Assembly: GCA_965203985.1 (NCBI GenBank)
Contig: CBDBDS010000005.1
Location: 10,509-74,508, forward strand
From: Bin87 sp965203985
GTDB lineage: Bacteria; Chloroflexota; Dehalococcoidia; Lucifugimonadales; UBA3495
Length of the DNA stretch: 64,000 nucleotides
Direction of reading: 5' to 3'
The translations under genes were made by a program, and so were the position numbers. A model generated the notes under the pieces. The model was not told the DNA's origin and made no database searches. It worked only from the letters and a program-made list of their open reading frames with translations. Below are positions 16,872 to 25,073 of this stretch, one piece after another (position 1 is the first letter of the stretch; the number at the start of each line of letters is the position of its first letter).

Positions 16872-17372
16872 GTGGCGCAGTTCATCCTTGATGAAAATAT
16901 GCCCCCAGCCATCGCAGTCTTGCTGAACGACCAGGGGCACGATGCGATAGCAGTATCCCAAATTGCGCCTCGTACTCCAGACCACGGCGTACTGGCTTGG
17001 GCAGTGCGCGAAAACCGGATACTGGCTACTTTCGATACCGATTTTGGCGACCTGATTTACGCGCGGGGATTGCCGGCCCCGCCCGTTCAACCGGCTAGGC
17101 AGCGACCGCTTCGGTCGCTTCCGGGTCTAGGATTGCTGCCAACCTATCCAAGATTTGCCGCCATTCCCTTTCGACAAGTTCCTGCACCATCGCCTGAAAA
17201 TCCCGGTCGCTGTTGGAAAACCAGCTTTTGTGGTACTGCGCCACGTCGTCGCGATACCCATACCCTTGCCCCCATCGGCTATCGCAGAGCCCCCAGAATT
17301 CCGAATCTGGCTTTAAGTGCTGGATATAGATTCTCTTTCCCAGCAACTCACTCCGCATCAAGAGCGTGTTGA
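16872..17372 (+). CDS. DUF5615 PIN-like protein, truncated and extended by unrelated sequence
   Basis: The first ~72 residues match DUF5615: FILDENMPPAIAVLLNDQGH, HGVLAWAVRENRILATFDTD and FGDLIYARGLPAPP. In the family this is followed by GVILFR and a C-terminal helix, as in the intact copy at 21106; here homology stops at about 17087, eight bases before the end of the opposite-strand XRE-GTPase gene. The remaining ~94 codons are simply antisense to that gene and look random. The acidic PIN-type residues of the N-terminal part are present, but the protein is probably inactive. Start GTG 16872. Confidence 0.6.
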   Translation: MAQFILDENMPPAIAVLLNDQGHDAIAVSQIAPRTPDHGVLAWAVRENRILATFDTDFGDLIYARGLPAPPVQPARQRPLRSLPGLGLLPTYPRFAAIPFRQVPAPSPENPGRCWKTSFCGTAPRRRDTHTLAPIGYRRAPRIPNLALSAGYRFSFPATHSASRAC

Positions 17373-19242
17373 CACCGTCTTCCAGAATACGGCGAGATTG
17401 TCCTATCAGATCGAAAGCTGGTTTGAGTTCCTCATTTTCGAGGATAATCTCGATTCTCGCTCTGAAATTCTCCAGTTTGGGAACAACTGATCTGGCTGCC
17501 ATCACTCGCGCACCGTAGCCCAAGTGGTGCGAGTAATTGAGGTTGTACCAGTCTCCTTGACGCCGGACGCTTGCTCTGACGGAACTCGCATATGCCCCAT
17601 TGATGGCAGCGATAAGGTTTCCCTCCAAAGACCCGGTGAGGCCATCAATTTCCTGATTGTTCTCCAACCATCTCCACACTGGCCGAGCCGCTTGTTGATA
17701 GACTTCTTGCACCTGCGCCTCGGCAAAGTTTGCTACCAAGGCATTTGCGCCGTCTATCACTTCCTCCAGCCTGATGCGGTGCATATTCCTGACTCCCTGT
17801 ATCAACCGCAACAGGAAATTGGTCGCTGGTTGAAGATCATCTTCGCGCGCGTTGAAGAATTCCATGTCGGCATAGGGAAGGTTTTGGTGCTCCAATAATG
17901 ACCTTGCATCCTCTCCCTTGAGTACGTATCCCTCGGCCGTGTCATCTGCTTTGTTTCCCTGGTCATCTTTCACATCAGATGCCTCATCGTGACGGGGCAG
18001 CACCAAAACCGCCGCTTGGGTTCCCATATCAGCGAAACCACCATCTACCGCACGGCGCAACAGGCTTTGCACATCGGTTGAAGGCGCATCGGCGAAGGAA
18101 GAACAGAGCATCACTACCGCGCGGCGGTCGTTGAAATGAGCCTCCAAATCTGCACGCTCCGCTGTGGCGTAGATGCCCTTGGTGTCCACCAAGCAAACTG
18201 ACAGATCTTCCTCACCAAGGATTTTCTCTGGCACTACGATGTCGATGCGCGTAGGCAGCGAAAATTCGGGATGTCGGCCGTTGTTCAGCTGCTCAAACGT
18301 TTCTTTCAGCCAAAGCTTTTGTTCTTTCCCTGAAATTTCGGGATACCAAAGCCTACGTCCTGTCCGTTCTTGGGGACGTATCCGGGACAGAATTTCTCCG
18401 GTCAGAGTATTGGGATCGGGGAAATCCTTCGCCATCTCCGCGACCGGGTCAATACGCTGTCGCTTGCCGTCAGGCAATAGTATATTGCTACGAGTTAGAC
18501 CGCTCATATTGCGAATCGCACGATCAATCTCAGTTGAGGTTCCTTGAGAGTCCTCCTCTCCCGCCACTTGTTCCGGTTCTTCTCCCAATGGCTTGGTAAA
18601 GGAACTCGCGAATTCCAGAACTTCCCGGTGAAACTCGTCCGCCTTCATTGGTTCAACATAGAAGCCATAGCCACTACCCTGCATTACGCGAACCTCGCAG
18701 ACAGTGGTTCCCCCACCAGCTGTTTCTAGTAATGGCTCGCTCTTGCCGTCTTTTGAAACCTCAAGCCCGGCTATTCGGCACAAAGCCGTGGTCTTCCCTA
18801 CGCCTCTTTTTCCCACGAATGCGATATTGTGTTCTGTTTTGGAAACCAGTCTTGCCGCGTCCTTGAGTTCAGAACCAAATGTCTTCAGGCGCTCGGCAAA
18901 CACGTTCTTGATGTCAGGACTTTCGGCAAGATCCGTGACTCTTTGCAGAGCCTGCTCCCCTTCCCAGAGAATTTGCTCGTCAGGATGACCGAGCGGAGGG
19001 CGATCCAAGTGCTGCCACACTCGTTCAACCGTTTCCTTGAAGTCCAGCGCTTCCTCGGTGCCGATTGCGTCCAGAATGGAGTCCCGCTCTTCGGCAGACA
19101 AGGGGCGCTCGCCGGATTCAACACGGGACAGGACCGCGGGACTCCAGGTCACTTTGCTGGCGAGTTCATTTTGTTTGAGGCCGGCCTTCTCCCTGAGACG
19201 CGCCAGGTAGGCGCCGATTTCGGTGGCGGTCGCGGTGGTCAT
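17095..19242 (-). CDS. XRE-type HTH fused to dynamin/TRAFAC-like GTPase
   Basis: A 715-residue protein. Residues 8-65 are a Cro/CI (XRE) helix-turn-helix: LARLREKAGLKQNELASKVT, then SPAVLSRVESGERPL. From about 137 a P-loop GTPase follows: Walker A VGKRGVGKTT (143-152), a switch I candidate GGGTT (177-181) and the G3 motif CLVDTKGIYA (350-359); RAVVMLCSSF and VLVLPRHDEA may be the later G-strands. A large insertion (200-330) and a helical C-terminal half (450-715, QEVYQQAARPVWRWLENN) recall dynamin-like or other large GTPases. No membrane helix is seen. The start at 19242 has AAGGAG upstream. The promoter is covered by palindromic sites, suggesting self-repression. Base use is A/T-richer than neighbours. 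Function unknown; defence or stress role is inference. Confidence 0.7.
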   Translation of the reverse strand: MTTATATEIGAYLARLREKAGLKQNELASKVTWSPAVLSRVESGERPLSAEERDSILDAIGTEEALDFKETVERVWQHLDRPPLGHPDEQILWEGEQALQRVTDLAESPDIKNVFAERLKTFGSELKDAARLVSKTEHNIAFVGKRGVGKTTALCRIAGLEVSKDGKSEPLLETAGGGTTVCEVRVMQGSGYGFYVEPMKADEFHREVLEFASSFTKPLGEEPEQVAGEEDSQGTSTEIDRAIRNMSGLTRSNILLPDGKRQRIDPVAEMAKDFPDPNTLTGEILSRIRPQERTGRRLWYPEISGKEQKLWLKETFEQLNNGRHPEFSLPTRIDIVVPEKILGEEDLSVCLVDTKGIYATAERADLEAHFNDRRAVVMLCSSFADAPSTDVQSLLRRAVDGGFADMGTQAAVLVLPRHDEASDVKDDQGNKADDTAEGYVLKGEDARSLLEHQNLPYADMEFFNAREDDLQPATNFLLRLIQGVRNMHRIRLEEVIDGANALVANFAEAQVQEVYQQAARPVWRWLENNQEIDGLTGSLEGNLIAAINGAYASSVRASVRRQGDWYNLNYSHHLGYGARVMAARSVVPKLENFRARIEIILENEELKPAFDLIGQSRRILEDGVNTLLMRSELLGKRIYIQHLKPDSEFWGLCDSRWGQGYGYRDDVAQYHKSWFSNSDRDFQAMVQELVEREWRQILDRLAAILDPEATEAVAA

Positions 19243-19286
19243 ATCACTGCTCTCCTTTCAGCACCGGCTCTCTGCGCCGGCTTGAT

Positions 19287-19353
19287 GCAGCAACGATATG
19301 CCAATTATCTGGTGTTTGTCAACATCGTTGCAGCAACGTTGCTGCAACGATGT
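19287..19353 (-). promoter_or_regulatory. Promoter and palindromic operator of the XRE-GTPase gene
   Basis: On the minus strand TTGACA (19322-19317) is followed after 17 bases by ATATCG (19299-19294). A perfect 32-bp palindrome at 19322-19353 (half: ACATCGTTGCAGCAAC) abuts the -35 box, and a third half-site, GCAGCAACGATAT at 19287-19299, covers the -10. Consensus of the half-site is GCWGCAACGATRT. This layout is expected for autorepression by the encoded XRE domain. Confidence 0.7.
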
Positions 19354-19367
19354 GTGGCCCTCTCGGG

Positions 19368-20438
19368 TCAATCACTCAGCAGCCGCACCACTTCATCGCC
19401 CACCTGCTGGGTGCCGGCGTTTCCGCCCAGGTCACCGGTGACGACCCTACGCTGGTTCAGTGTCTGCAGCGCAGCCGCGTTGACACGGTCGGCCGCGTCT
19501 GTTTCGCCCAGGTGATCCAGCATCATGGCCACCGCGAAGATCGTCGCCAGTGGGTTGGCCAGGCTCTTGCCGGTGATGTCGAAGGCCGCTCCGTGCACCG
19601 GCTCGAACATCGAGGGGAACGTCCCCTCCGGGTTGATGTTCGCGCTGGGCGCCAGGCCCATGCTGCCCGTGACCACGGCCGCGATGTCCGAAAGAATGTC
19701 CGCGAACAGGTTCGACGCTACGATGACGTCGAAGTCCTCCGGCCACCGCACCAGGTCCATGGCCGCCCGGTCCACCAGCAGCGACTCCGTCTGCACCTGG
19801 GGATACTCTGCGGCCACGTCCTCGAACACCTCGTCCCAGAACACCATGCTGAACGCCTGGGCGTTGGACTTGGTGACCGAGGTCACCTTGTTCTTGCCAC
19901 CCCGACGGACGCTGTGCTCGAAGGCGGCCCGGATGATCCGCTCCGTGCCCCGCCGGGTGAACACGCCGCTCTGGATGACCGTCTCGTGGGCCGTGCCCGC
20001 GTACAGCCGGCCGCCCACGGGCGCGTACTCGCCTTCGGTGTTTTCGCGGAAGATCACCATGTCCACGTCGCCGGCCGCTTTGCCGGCGATGGGCGACTCG
20101 ACGCCGGGAAACAGCACCGCCGGCCGGACGCAGATGGCCTGGTCGAAGGCGCGGCGCATGGGCAGCAGCAGGCCCTGCAGCGTCACGTGGTCAGGGATGT
20201 TGGGATCGCCCACCGCGCCGAAGAGCACCGCGTCGCTGGCGGAAAGCTGCTCCAGCCCATCCTCGGGCATCATCCGACCGGTCTCGCGGTAATAGTCGCT
20301 GCCCCAGGGGTACTCGGTGGCGCGGAACGACAGGCCGTCCGTCTGCGCAGCCACCGCGTCCAGCACCTTGCGCCCCTCGGCGATCACTTCTGGCCCGATG
20401 CCGTCGCCGCCGATGACGGCCAGGTTGTATTCGGCCAT
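19368..20438 (-). CDS. Isopropylmalate/tartrate/D-malate dehydrogenase family enzyme
   Basis: A 356-residue NAD-dependent beta-decarboxylating dehydrogenase. Seen: IGGDGIGPEVIAEG, the substrate-binding stretch GLLLPMRRAFDQAICVRPAV, FRENTEGEYAPVGGR, the metal-binding ADILSDIAAVVTGSMGLAPS and the coenzyme part EPVHGAAFDITGKSLANP. The N-terminal YPWGSDYYRETGRMMPEDGL and the LLLPMRRAFDQ pattern match the tartrate dehydrogenase/D-malate dehydrogenase (Ttuc/DmlA) group rather than LeuB. It would oxidise D-malate or tartrate to pyruvate or oxaloglycolate. Start ATG 20438, reasonable ribosome site (GAGG). No leu genes nearby. Confidence 0.85.
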   Translation of the reverse strand: MAEYNLAVIGGDGIGPEVIAEGRKVLDAVAAQTDGLSFRATEYPWGSDYYRETGRMMPEDGLEQLSASDAVLFGAVGDPNIPDHVTLQGLLLPMRRAFDQAICVRPAVLFPGVESPIAGKAAGDVDMVIFRENTEGEYAPVGGRLYAGTAHETVIQSGVFTRRGTERIIRAAFEHSVRRGGKNKVTSVTKSNAQAFSMVFWDEVFEDVAAEYPQVQTESLLVDRAAMDLVRWPEDFDVIVASNLFADILSDIAAVVTGSMGLAPSANINPEGTFPSMFEPVHGAAFDITGKSLANPLATIFAVAMMLDHLGETDAADRVNAAALQTLNQRRVVTGDLGGNAGTQQVGDEVVRLLSD

Positions 20439-20560
20439 TTTGGCTCCTCTGTGGATAAGTATCCAGTGTCACCAGCAGTCTAGCCCGGCCCGCCGGGGAT
20501 GTCTATTGCATCGAGTACAATGCACTGAGGCCCTTTGCGTACCTATAGGAGATCACTGCC

Positions 20561-21109
20561 ATGACCGCGCCGAAACAAGACCCGCCCGCCGACTGGCAGG
20601 ACCGGATTGTGTGCGATCCGGAAATACTGGGTGGCAAGCCGACCATCAAGGGCACGGTCATCTCCGTGGACCTGGTGAACCAGTTGCTGCAGAGGGGATA
20701 TACCCTCGAAGCCATCGTCGGCAACTACCTTCACGTTACGGAGGAGGCCGTCGAGGCTTGCCGCCGCTACGGGGAGATGGTGGAACAACAGCGCCGTTCG
20801 GAAGAGCGGATGAAAATAGAGAAAGCAACGCCGGAAAAGGTTGCCGACTGGCGGGACCGCATTGTGTGCGACCCAAGGATTCTAGTGGGCAAACCGACGA
20901 TCAAAGGCACCAGAATCTCGGTGGAACTGGTCACGGACCGGTTGGCGGGAGGATGGACGGTGTCTCAGATCCTTGACAACTATTCCCACATTAGGGCGGA
21001 GGATGTTGACGCTTGCGTGAAGTACAAGGCGACGGGAGCGTCATTATCCAGGATGCCGTGGGACGAATACGACGCCTGGATGGCTAACGCCGAGCCGACA
21101 CAATCATGA
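20561..21109 (+). CDS. Tandem DUF433 protein (antitoxin-like), pair 2
   Basis: 182 residues with two complete DUF433 domains: residues 11-72 (WQDRIVCDPEILGGKPTIKG) and 96-157 (WRDRIVCDPRILVGKPTIKG), joined by a charged helix. Each has a winged-helix core. Most DUF433 proteins have one domain, so this is a duplication and could bind DNA as a built-in dimer. Start ATG 20561, AGGAG nine bases upstream. Its stop overlaps the start of the DUF5615 gene as ATGA, showing coupling. By family, the role would be antitoxin and repressor for the DUF5615 partner. Confidence 0.8.
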   Translation: MTAPKQDPPADWQDRIVCDPEILGGKPTIKGTVISVDLVNQLLQRGYTLEAIVGNYLHVTEEAVEACRRYGEMVEQQRRSEERMKIEKATPEKVADWRDRIVCDPRILVGKPTIKGTRISVELVTDRLAGGWTVSQILDNYSHIRAEDVDACVKYKATGASLSRMPWDEYDAWMANAEPTQS

Positions 21110-21447
21110 GAATTCTGGCAGACGAAAATATGGCGCCGACGTCGATAGCCGAACTGCGGGCCGCCGACCACGACGTGCATTGGGCCCGTGAAATCTATCG
21201 AGGAGCGCCGGACGCGAATCTGCTGGAAATTGCCACCGCTGACGCACGCCTGTTGATAACGTACGACAACGACTACGGTGAGTTGGTACGCCGGTCTGGG
21301 GCGGCGGCACCTTACGGTGTAATCCTTTTCCGAATTCATGACGACGTGCCGAAAGAAGCCGAAAACAAATTCGTCGTGGCCAGTGTAGCTATCCAGGACG
21401 ACTGGCCGCCCGGCGTGTGGACCATCCAGATCCGACACAGCGAATAG
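21106..21447 (+). CDS. DUF5615 PIN-like protein (toxin-like), pair 2
   Basis: 113 residues, full length for the family. PIN-like acidic residues are present: RILADENMAP (D6, E7), HWAREIYRGAPDANLLE and LLITYDNDYGELVRR (D48, D50), and the family end APYGVILFRI is intact. PIN-like proteins are Mg-dependent RNases, and DUF5615 is considered a VapC-like toxin; activity here is not shown. Translationally coupled to the tandem DUF433 gene by a 4-base overlap. A palindromic repeat (21445-21470) immediately follows and may end transcription. Confidence 0.8.
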   Translation: MRILADENMAPTSIAELRAADHDVHWAREIYRGAPDANLLEIATADARLLITYDNDYGELVRRSGAAAPYGVILFRIHDDVPKEAENKFVVASVAIQDDWPPGVWTIQIRHSE

Positions 21448-21470
21448 GGGCGAATAATCATTCGCCCCTA
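21445..21470. repeat. Palindromic repeat TAGGGGCGAAT type (family C)
   Basis: Arms TAGGGGCGAAT and ATTCGCCCCTA around a short centre, overlapping the stop codon of the DUF5615 gene. Other copies: 39388-39427 and 58521-58544. May act as a bidirectional transcript end. Confidence 0.75.
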
Positions 21471-21496
21471 CGTAGATTCATAGTTGGTACGCCCGG

Positions 21497-22345
21497 CTAC
21501 ACGTCCCGCTCAATGGGCGCGCCGACGATGCTGCCCCACTCGGTCCACGAGCCGTCGTAGTTGCGCACGTTGTCGTAGCCGAGCAACTGGCTGAGCACGA
21601 ACCAGGTGTGGGATGACCGCTCGCCGATCCGGCAGTAGGCGATGGTCTCGCGGCTGCCGTCCACGCCCCTGCCGCCGTAGAGAGCGCTGAGCTCGTCAGC
21701 GGACTTGAAGGTGCCGTCCTCGTTGACCGCCTGTCCCCAGGGAACGTTTGCCGCGCCGGGGATGTGCCCGTTGCGCTGGGAACCTTCCTGGGGCAGGTTC
21801 GGCGGAGCATTCAGCGCGCCGGAGAACTCGTCGGGGGATCGGACGTCAACCAATGCGTGGCTGCCGCTGTTCACGGCCTGCAGCACGTAGTCCCGCAGGG
21901 CGCGCAGGTCGGTGTTCTCCGTGCTGATGCTGTAGCTGGTGGCGGCGTAGGACGGGACGTCGGTGGTGGTCGGGCGGTTCTCCGCCAGCCACAGGGCGCG
22001 GCCGCCGTTCATCAGCTTGACGTCCTGGTGTCCGTAGTACCGCAGTTGCCAGAAGGCCCACGCGGCAAACCAATTGTTGTTGTCGCCGTAGAGGATGATC
22101 GTGGTGTCGGGGCCGATGCCGCTGCCGCTCAGCAGCGCCTCCATCTCGCCGCGGGAAACAATGTCCCGGGCGACGTTCTGCTGGAGTTGGCTCTGCCAGT
22201 TCCAGGTGACGGCCCCAGCGATGTGGCCCTGCTCGTAGGCGGACGTGTCAACGTCGACCTCCACCAGCCGCACGTTGGCATCGTCGCCGTGCTCGGCCAC
22301 CCAGTCGGTACTCACCAGGGATTCGGGATGTGCGTATTCAGCCAT
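21497..22345 (-). CDS. Sulfurtransferase with two rhodanese domains
   Basis: A 282-residue thiosulfate/3-mercaptopyruvate sulfurtransferase-type enzyme that moves a sulfane sulfur to cyanide or thiols. Domain 1 (residues ~5-125) has the rhodanese frame (VRLVEVDVDTSAYEQGHI) but no Cys in the loop (ILYGDNNNWFAAW). Domain 2 (~150-280) has the active Cys in AYCRIGERSSHTWF, and the CRxGxR form points to a thiosulfate type. ALVDVRSPDEF is the usual domain-2 entry. Start ATG 22345 with GAGG eight bases upstream. No signal peptide; cytoplasmic. Confidence 0.9.
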   Translation of the reverse strand: MAEYAHPESLVSTDWVAEHGDDANVRLVEVDVDTSAYEQGHIAGAVTWNWQSQLQQNVARDIVSRGEMEALLSGSGIGPDTTIILYGDNNNWFAAWAFWQLRYYGHQDVKLMNGGRALWLAENRPTTTDVPSYAATSYSISTENTDLRALRDYVLQAVNSGSHALVDVRSPDEFSGALNAPPNLPQEGSQRNGHIPGAANVPWGQAVNEDGTFKSADELSALYGGRGVDGSRETIAYCRIGERSSHTWFVLSQLLGYDNVRNYDGSWTEWGSIVGAPIERDV

Positions 22346-22481
22346 AGTTACACCTCTCCTTATATTGGGATTGCGGTTGGGACGGTGTTCGTTTTCATCA
22401 TCTCCGGCCATCAGGGCCGGTTGGCCCATTATACACAGCGGCTTCGGGTCTCCCTGAATTTGGGCCTCCTTGGAATGCGGT

Positions 22482-22799
22482 TCATTCCAGCAGCAGGAAA
22501 TCCTTCCGTATCCGATCCAGGAAATTCGCGTCGGTCGCTGCCATGTCGTGCAGTTCCACGATGATCGGGAGACTGGATTCGTCGAAGTCCTCGTCCAGAT
22601 TACCCATGACGGACCAGGGTATTTCTCGACCTCGGTCGTCCAGCATCAGGTCCAGGTCGGAGTAACGGCGGGCGCGCCCCTTGGCCCGCGAGCCGTACAC
22701 CGATACCCTGGCGTCCGGCAACCGCGCGCGGATGATCTCGAGGACCTGCTTCCGGTGCGCCTCGGGCAGGTCAATGGCGCGGTCGGCTTCATCCGCCAT
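22482..22799 (-). CDS. MNT-type minimal nucleotidyltransferase (HEPN/MNT pair)
   Basis: A 105-residue nucleotidyltransferase. The signature SVYGSRAKGRARRYSDLDL (residues 33-51) holds the GS motif and the DxD metal pair (D48, D50); the third acid is likely in IIVELHDM. In characterised HEPN/MNT modules the MNT protein is the antitoxin that adds AMP groups to the HEPN RNase. It overlaps the upstream HEPN gene by 11 bases, which fits one translationally coupled module. Confidence 0.85.
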   Translation of the reverse strand: MADEADRAIDLPEAHRKQVLEIIRARLPDARVSVYGSRAKGRARRYSDLDLMLDDRGREIPWSVMGNLDEDFDESSLPIIVELHDMAATDANFLDRIRKDFLLLE

Positions 22800-23202
22800 C
22801 GGCTATCCCCTGCTCCATGGCAACCAGCAACGCCCGCGCGTCGGCAGCGAAGGTGGTTGCATTCGCCGCGATAGCGTAGGCCATCGGTTCGCTGTAAGCA
22901 TGAACGACTCGGTTGCGGTTTTCCGCGTGCCGCAGCCAATCGGCACACTCCGCAATCAGCCCCAGGTCGGCCGCTTCCCGCAAACGACGGCGGGGAGACA
23001 TACGATTTGGGTCCCGGACGGCGGCTACAAATTGCAGGTAGCGTCCCAGCGCAGACGCTGCGGCCTCAAAGGTAAGAGTAAACCTCAAGATCACCGCGTC
23101 CCGCAGGTACGTATTTCCGGGCTCGGCGGCGCGATCTCCCAGGGCTTCTTCCAAGCGGCAGAGGGCGTCCCGGAAATTTTGCAAGTCAATGTCGGAAGTC
23201 AT
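22789..23202 (-). CDS. HEPN-domain protein (nucleotidyltransferase substrate-binding type)
   Basis: A 137-residue all-helical protein of the HI0074/HEPN group. The RX4H element RNRVVH (residues 96-101, in HAENRNRVVHAYSE) is the presumed RNase site; the N-terminal FRDALCRLEEAL and the middle LRFTLTFEAAASALGRYLQF are family typical. It would be the toxin, or the partner that positions substrate for the MNT enzyme encoded next. Start codon is an ATG at 23202 close to the upstream intergenic region; the gene is first in the two-gene unit. Confidence 0.8.
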   Translation of the reverse strand: MTSDIDLQNFRDALCRLEEALGDRAAEPGNTYLRDAVILRFTLTFEAAASALGRYLQFVAAVRDPNRMSPRRRLREAADLGLIAECADWLRHAENRNRVVHAYSEPMAYAIAANATTFAADARALLVAMEQGIADGG

Positions 23203-23462
23203 TTGTCAAGGGTAGCACAGGCAAAGTCGAGGCGGTTTAGGCGAGTGCGACTCGGGCAGGTCCGTAACGGGCGCAAGGCGACGTTGCTGGTAGCCGCGAA
23301 ACAAAAAAGTAACGCGCACGCAACAGTTTTTTAATCGCCGCGCAACGGACGTTTAACACCCTGCGCCTAGCCTACGGATTGTCACATTCACATGGGACGC
23401 CGGTCCACAGCGTTCAGGTCACACGTTGCGCGACGACGCCTCAAATCCGCAAGGAGGCACAA

Positions 23463-24824
23463 ATGCTTTCGGCCACGAAATCACTTTCAGGCAACGGGGT
23501 ACTCAGTCACGGCGTCGCCGCGGTGCGAGAGTACCCATTCTCGCTGCGGCGGACGCTGCTGGCGCTGGCGGTCGGTCTGCTGGCAGTCGGTCTGCTGGCT
23601 ACCTACAACGCGGTGTTCGCGCAGGATGACGGACCCACCACCGAGTGGCTCAATGGCTACTCCGACAACATCGTTACGGTGGTCGCCGCCGCCCTGGTCT
23701 TCTTCATGCAGGCCGGCTTCGCCTTCCTGGGCGCCGGTCTCATCCGCTCCAAGAACACCACCAACTACCTCACCAAGTCCTTCATGGACTTCGCCATCGC
23801 GTCGCTGGGCTTCTGGGCCTTCGGCTTCGCGTTCATGCTGGGCGACACCGCGGGTGGGTTCATCGGCCTGACCGGCTGGTTCCTGACCTCCGGCGACTAC
23901 GTGGGCTGGATCTTCCAGATGGTCTTCGCCGCCACCGCCGCCACCATCGTGGCCGGCGCCATGGCCGAGCGCACCAAGCTGCAGACTTATCTGGCCTACA
24001 GCTTCATCGTCTCCGCGCTGATCTACCCCATCTACGGGCACTGGGTCTGGGGCGACGGCTGGCTGTCTGCAATGGGCGCCCTGGACTACGCCGGTTCCGG
24101 CGTGGTGCACGCGGTGGGCGGTTTCGTGGCCCTGACCGGCGCGGTCGTGGTCGGCCCCCGCATGGGCAAGTTCGTCAACGGCGTGGCGCAGGAGCTGCCC
24201 GCGCACAGCACCCCCTTCGTGGTGGTGGGCACCTTCATCCTGTTCTTCGGTTGGTTCGGCTTCAACATCGGTTGGGGCGACGACATCGGCCTGAACGCGG
24301 TCAACACGCTGCTGTCGGGAGCCACCGGCGCGGTCGTGGCAATGTACATCACGCTGATCGTGAAGGGCAAGGCCGACATCCTGATGGCGTGCAACGGCGC
24401 GCTGGCCGGCCTGGTGGGTATCACCGCGCCCGTGAATTTCGTGGATCCCTGGGCCGCCGTGGTCATCGGCGCCATCGCTGCGCCCGTCATGTACGGCTCC
24501 GTGATGTTCATGGAGCGGGTCCTCAAAATCGACGACCCGGTGGGCGCCATCAGCGTGCACGGCGTGACCGGTCTGTGGGGCCTGCTGGCCATTGCCATCT
24601 TCCACAAGGACGGTGGCCTGGTGGGCGGCAGCGCGTCGCTGCTGGTGCCGCAGATCGTCAGCATGGTTGCTGTCCTGGTCTGGTCGCTGGTCACCGGTTT
24701 CGCGCTGTTCTTCCTGCTGAAGTTCAGCATGGGCGTGCGCGTCAGCGAAGAGGAAGAGATGCAGGGCCTGGACATCTCCGAGCACGGCATCCAGACCTAC
24801 CCCGAATCGGCCGCTACCAGCTAG
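23463..24824 (+). CDS. amt: Ammonium transporter (1)
   Basis: A 453-residue Amt/MEP channel with about eleven transmembrane helices after an N-terminal signal-like segment ending in NAVFAQDDG. The pore twin histidines are visible: VVHAVGGFVALTGA and SVHGVTGLWGLL. Also seen: GHWVWGDGW, GTFILFFGWFGFNIG and the charged C-terminal tail EEEEMQGLDISEHGIQTYPE. It conducts ammonium into the cell. The ATG at 23463 follows AAGGAGG by five bases. No glnK/PII gene adjoins, unusual for amt. A strong terminator follows. A diverged copy of its last ~120 bases recurs at 27773-27900. Confidence 0.92.
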   Translation: MLSATKSLSGNGVLSHGVAAVREYPFSLRRTLLALAVGLLAVGLLATYNAVFAQDDGPTTEWLNGYSDNIVTVVAAALVFFMQAGFAFLGAGLIRSKNTTNYLTKSFMDFAIASLGFWAFGFAFMLGDTAGGFIGLTGWFLTSGDYVGWIFQMVFAATAATIVAGAMAERTKLQTYLAYSFIVSALIYPIYGHWVWGDGWLSAMGALDYAGSGVVHAVGGFVALTGAVVVGPRMGKFVNGVAQELPAHSTPFVVVGTFILFFGWFGFNIGWGDDIGLNAVNTLLSGATGAVVAMYITLIVKGKADILMACNGALAGLVGITAPVNFVDPWAAVVIGAIAAPVMYGSVMFMERVLKIDDPVGAISVHGVTGLWGLLAIAIFHKDGGLVGGSASLLVPQIVSMVAVLVWSLVTGFALFFLLKFSMGVRVSEEEEMQGLDISEHGIQTYPESAATS

Positions 24825-24856
24825 CGCACCAATACAGACATTCTCTCTCCTCATGG

Positions 24857-24898
24857 CGAGGGCCGGGGGTTGTGGCCACCTCCGGCTCTCGTTTTTTT
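24857..24898 (+). terminator. Rho-independent terminator of amt (1)
   Basis: Stem CGAGGGCCGGGGGT (24857-24870) pairs with ACCTCCGGCTCTCG (24878-24891), loop of seven bases, followed by seven T. A decayed copy without the T run lies at 27864-27900. Confidence 0.9.
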
Positions 24899-24976
24899 GA
24901 CTCCTCAGGTATTGCCCCCGCGGCGACGGTCCATAGGCGAGGCTATGCGGGCTCTACTGCCACAAACGCCGTAGAA

Positions 24977-25020
24977 TTGACAAGCCCAAAAGGCAGCGTA
25001 TACGATCTCAATCGTATAAT
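24977..25020 (+). promoter_or_regulatory. Promoter with palindromic operator before the nuclease-NACHT gene
   Basis: TTGACA at 24977-24982, spacer of 16, then TATACG (24999-25004). The -10 is part of a perfect inverted repeat, TATACGAT (24999-25006) and ATCGTATA (25011-25018), with CTCA between; TATAAT at 25015-25020 is a second possible -10. Gene start is 54 bases downstream. A repressor site is inferred. Confidence 0.6.
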
Positions 25021-25073
25021 AGTGGAACCGCGTTGCTGGACCGCGGGATCTTTGACCGCCCAGGTGCTACCCC

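Noticed and set aside
23487..24854. 455-codon minus frame opposite ammonium transporter (1)
   Set aside because: Composition is His/Asp/Gly/Gln-heavy from inverted Ala/Gly/Val codons; the Amt reading is certain.
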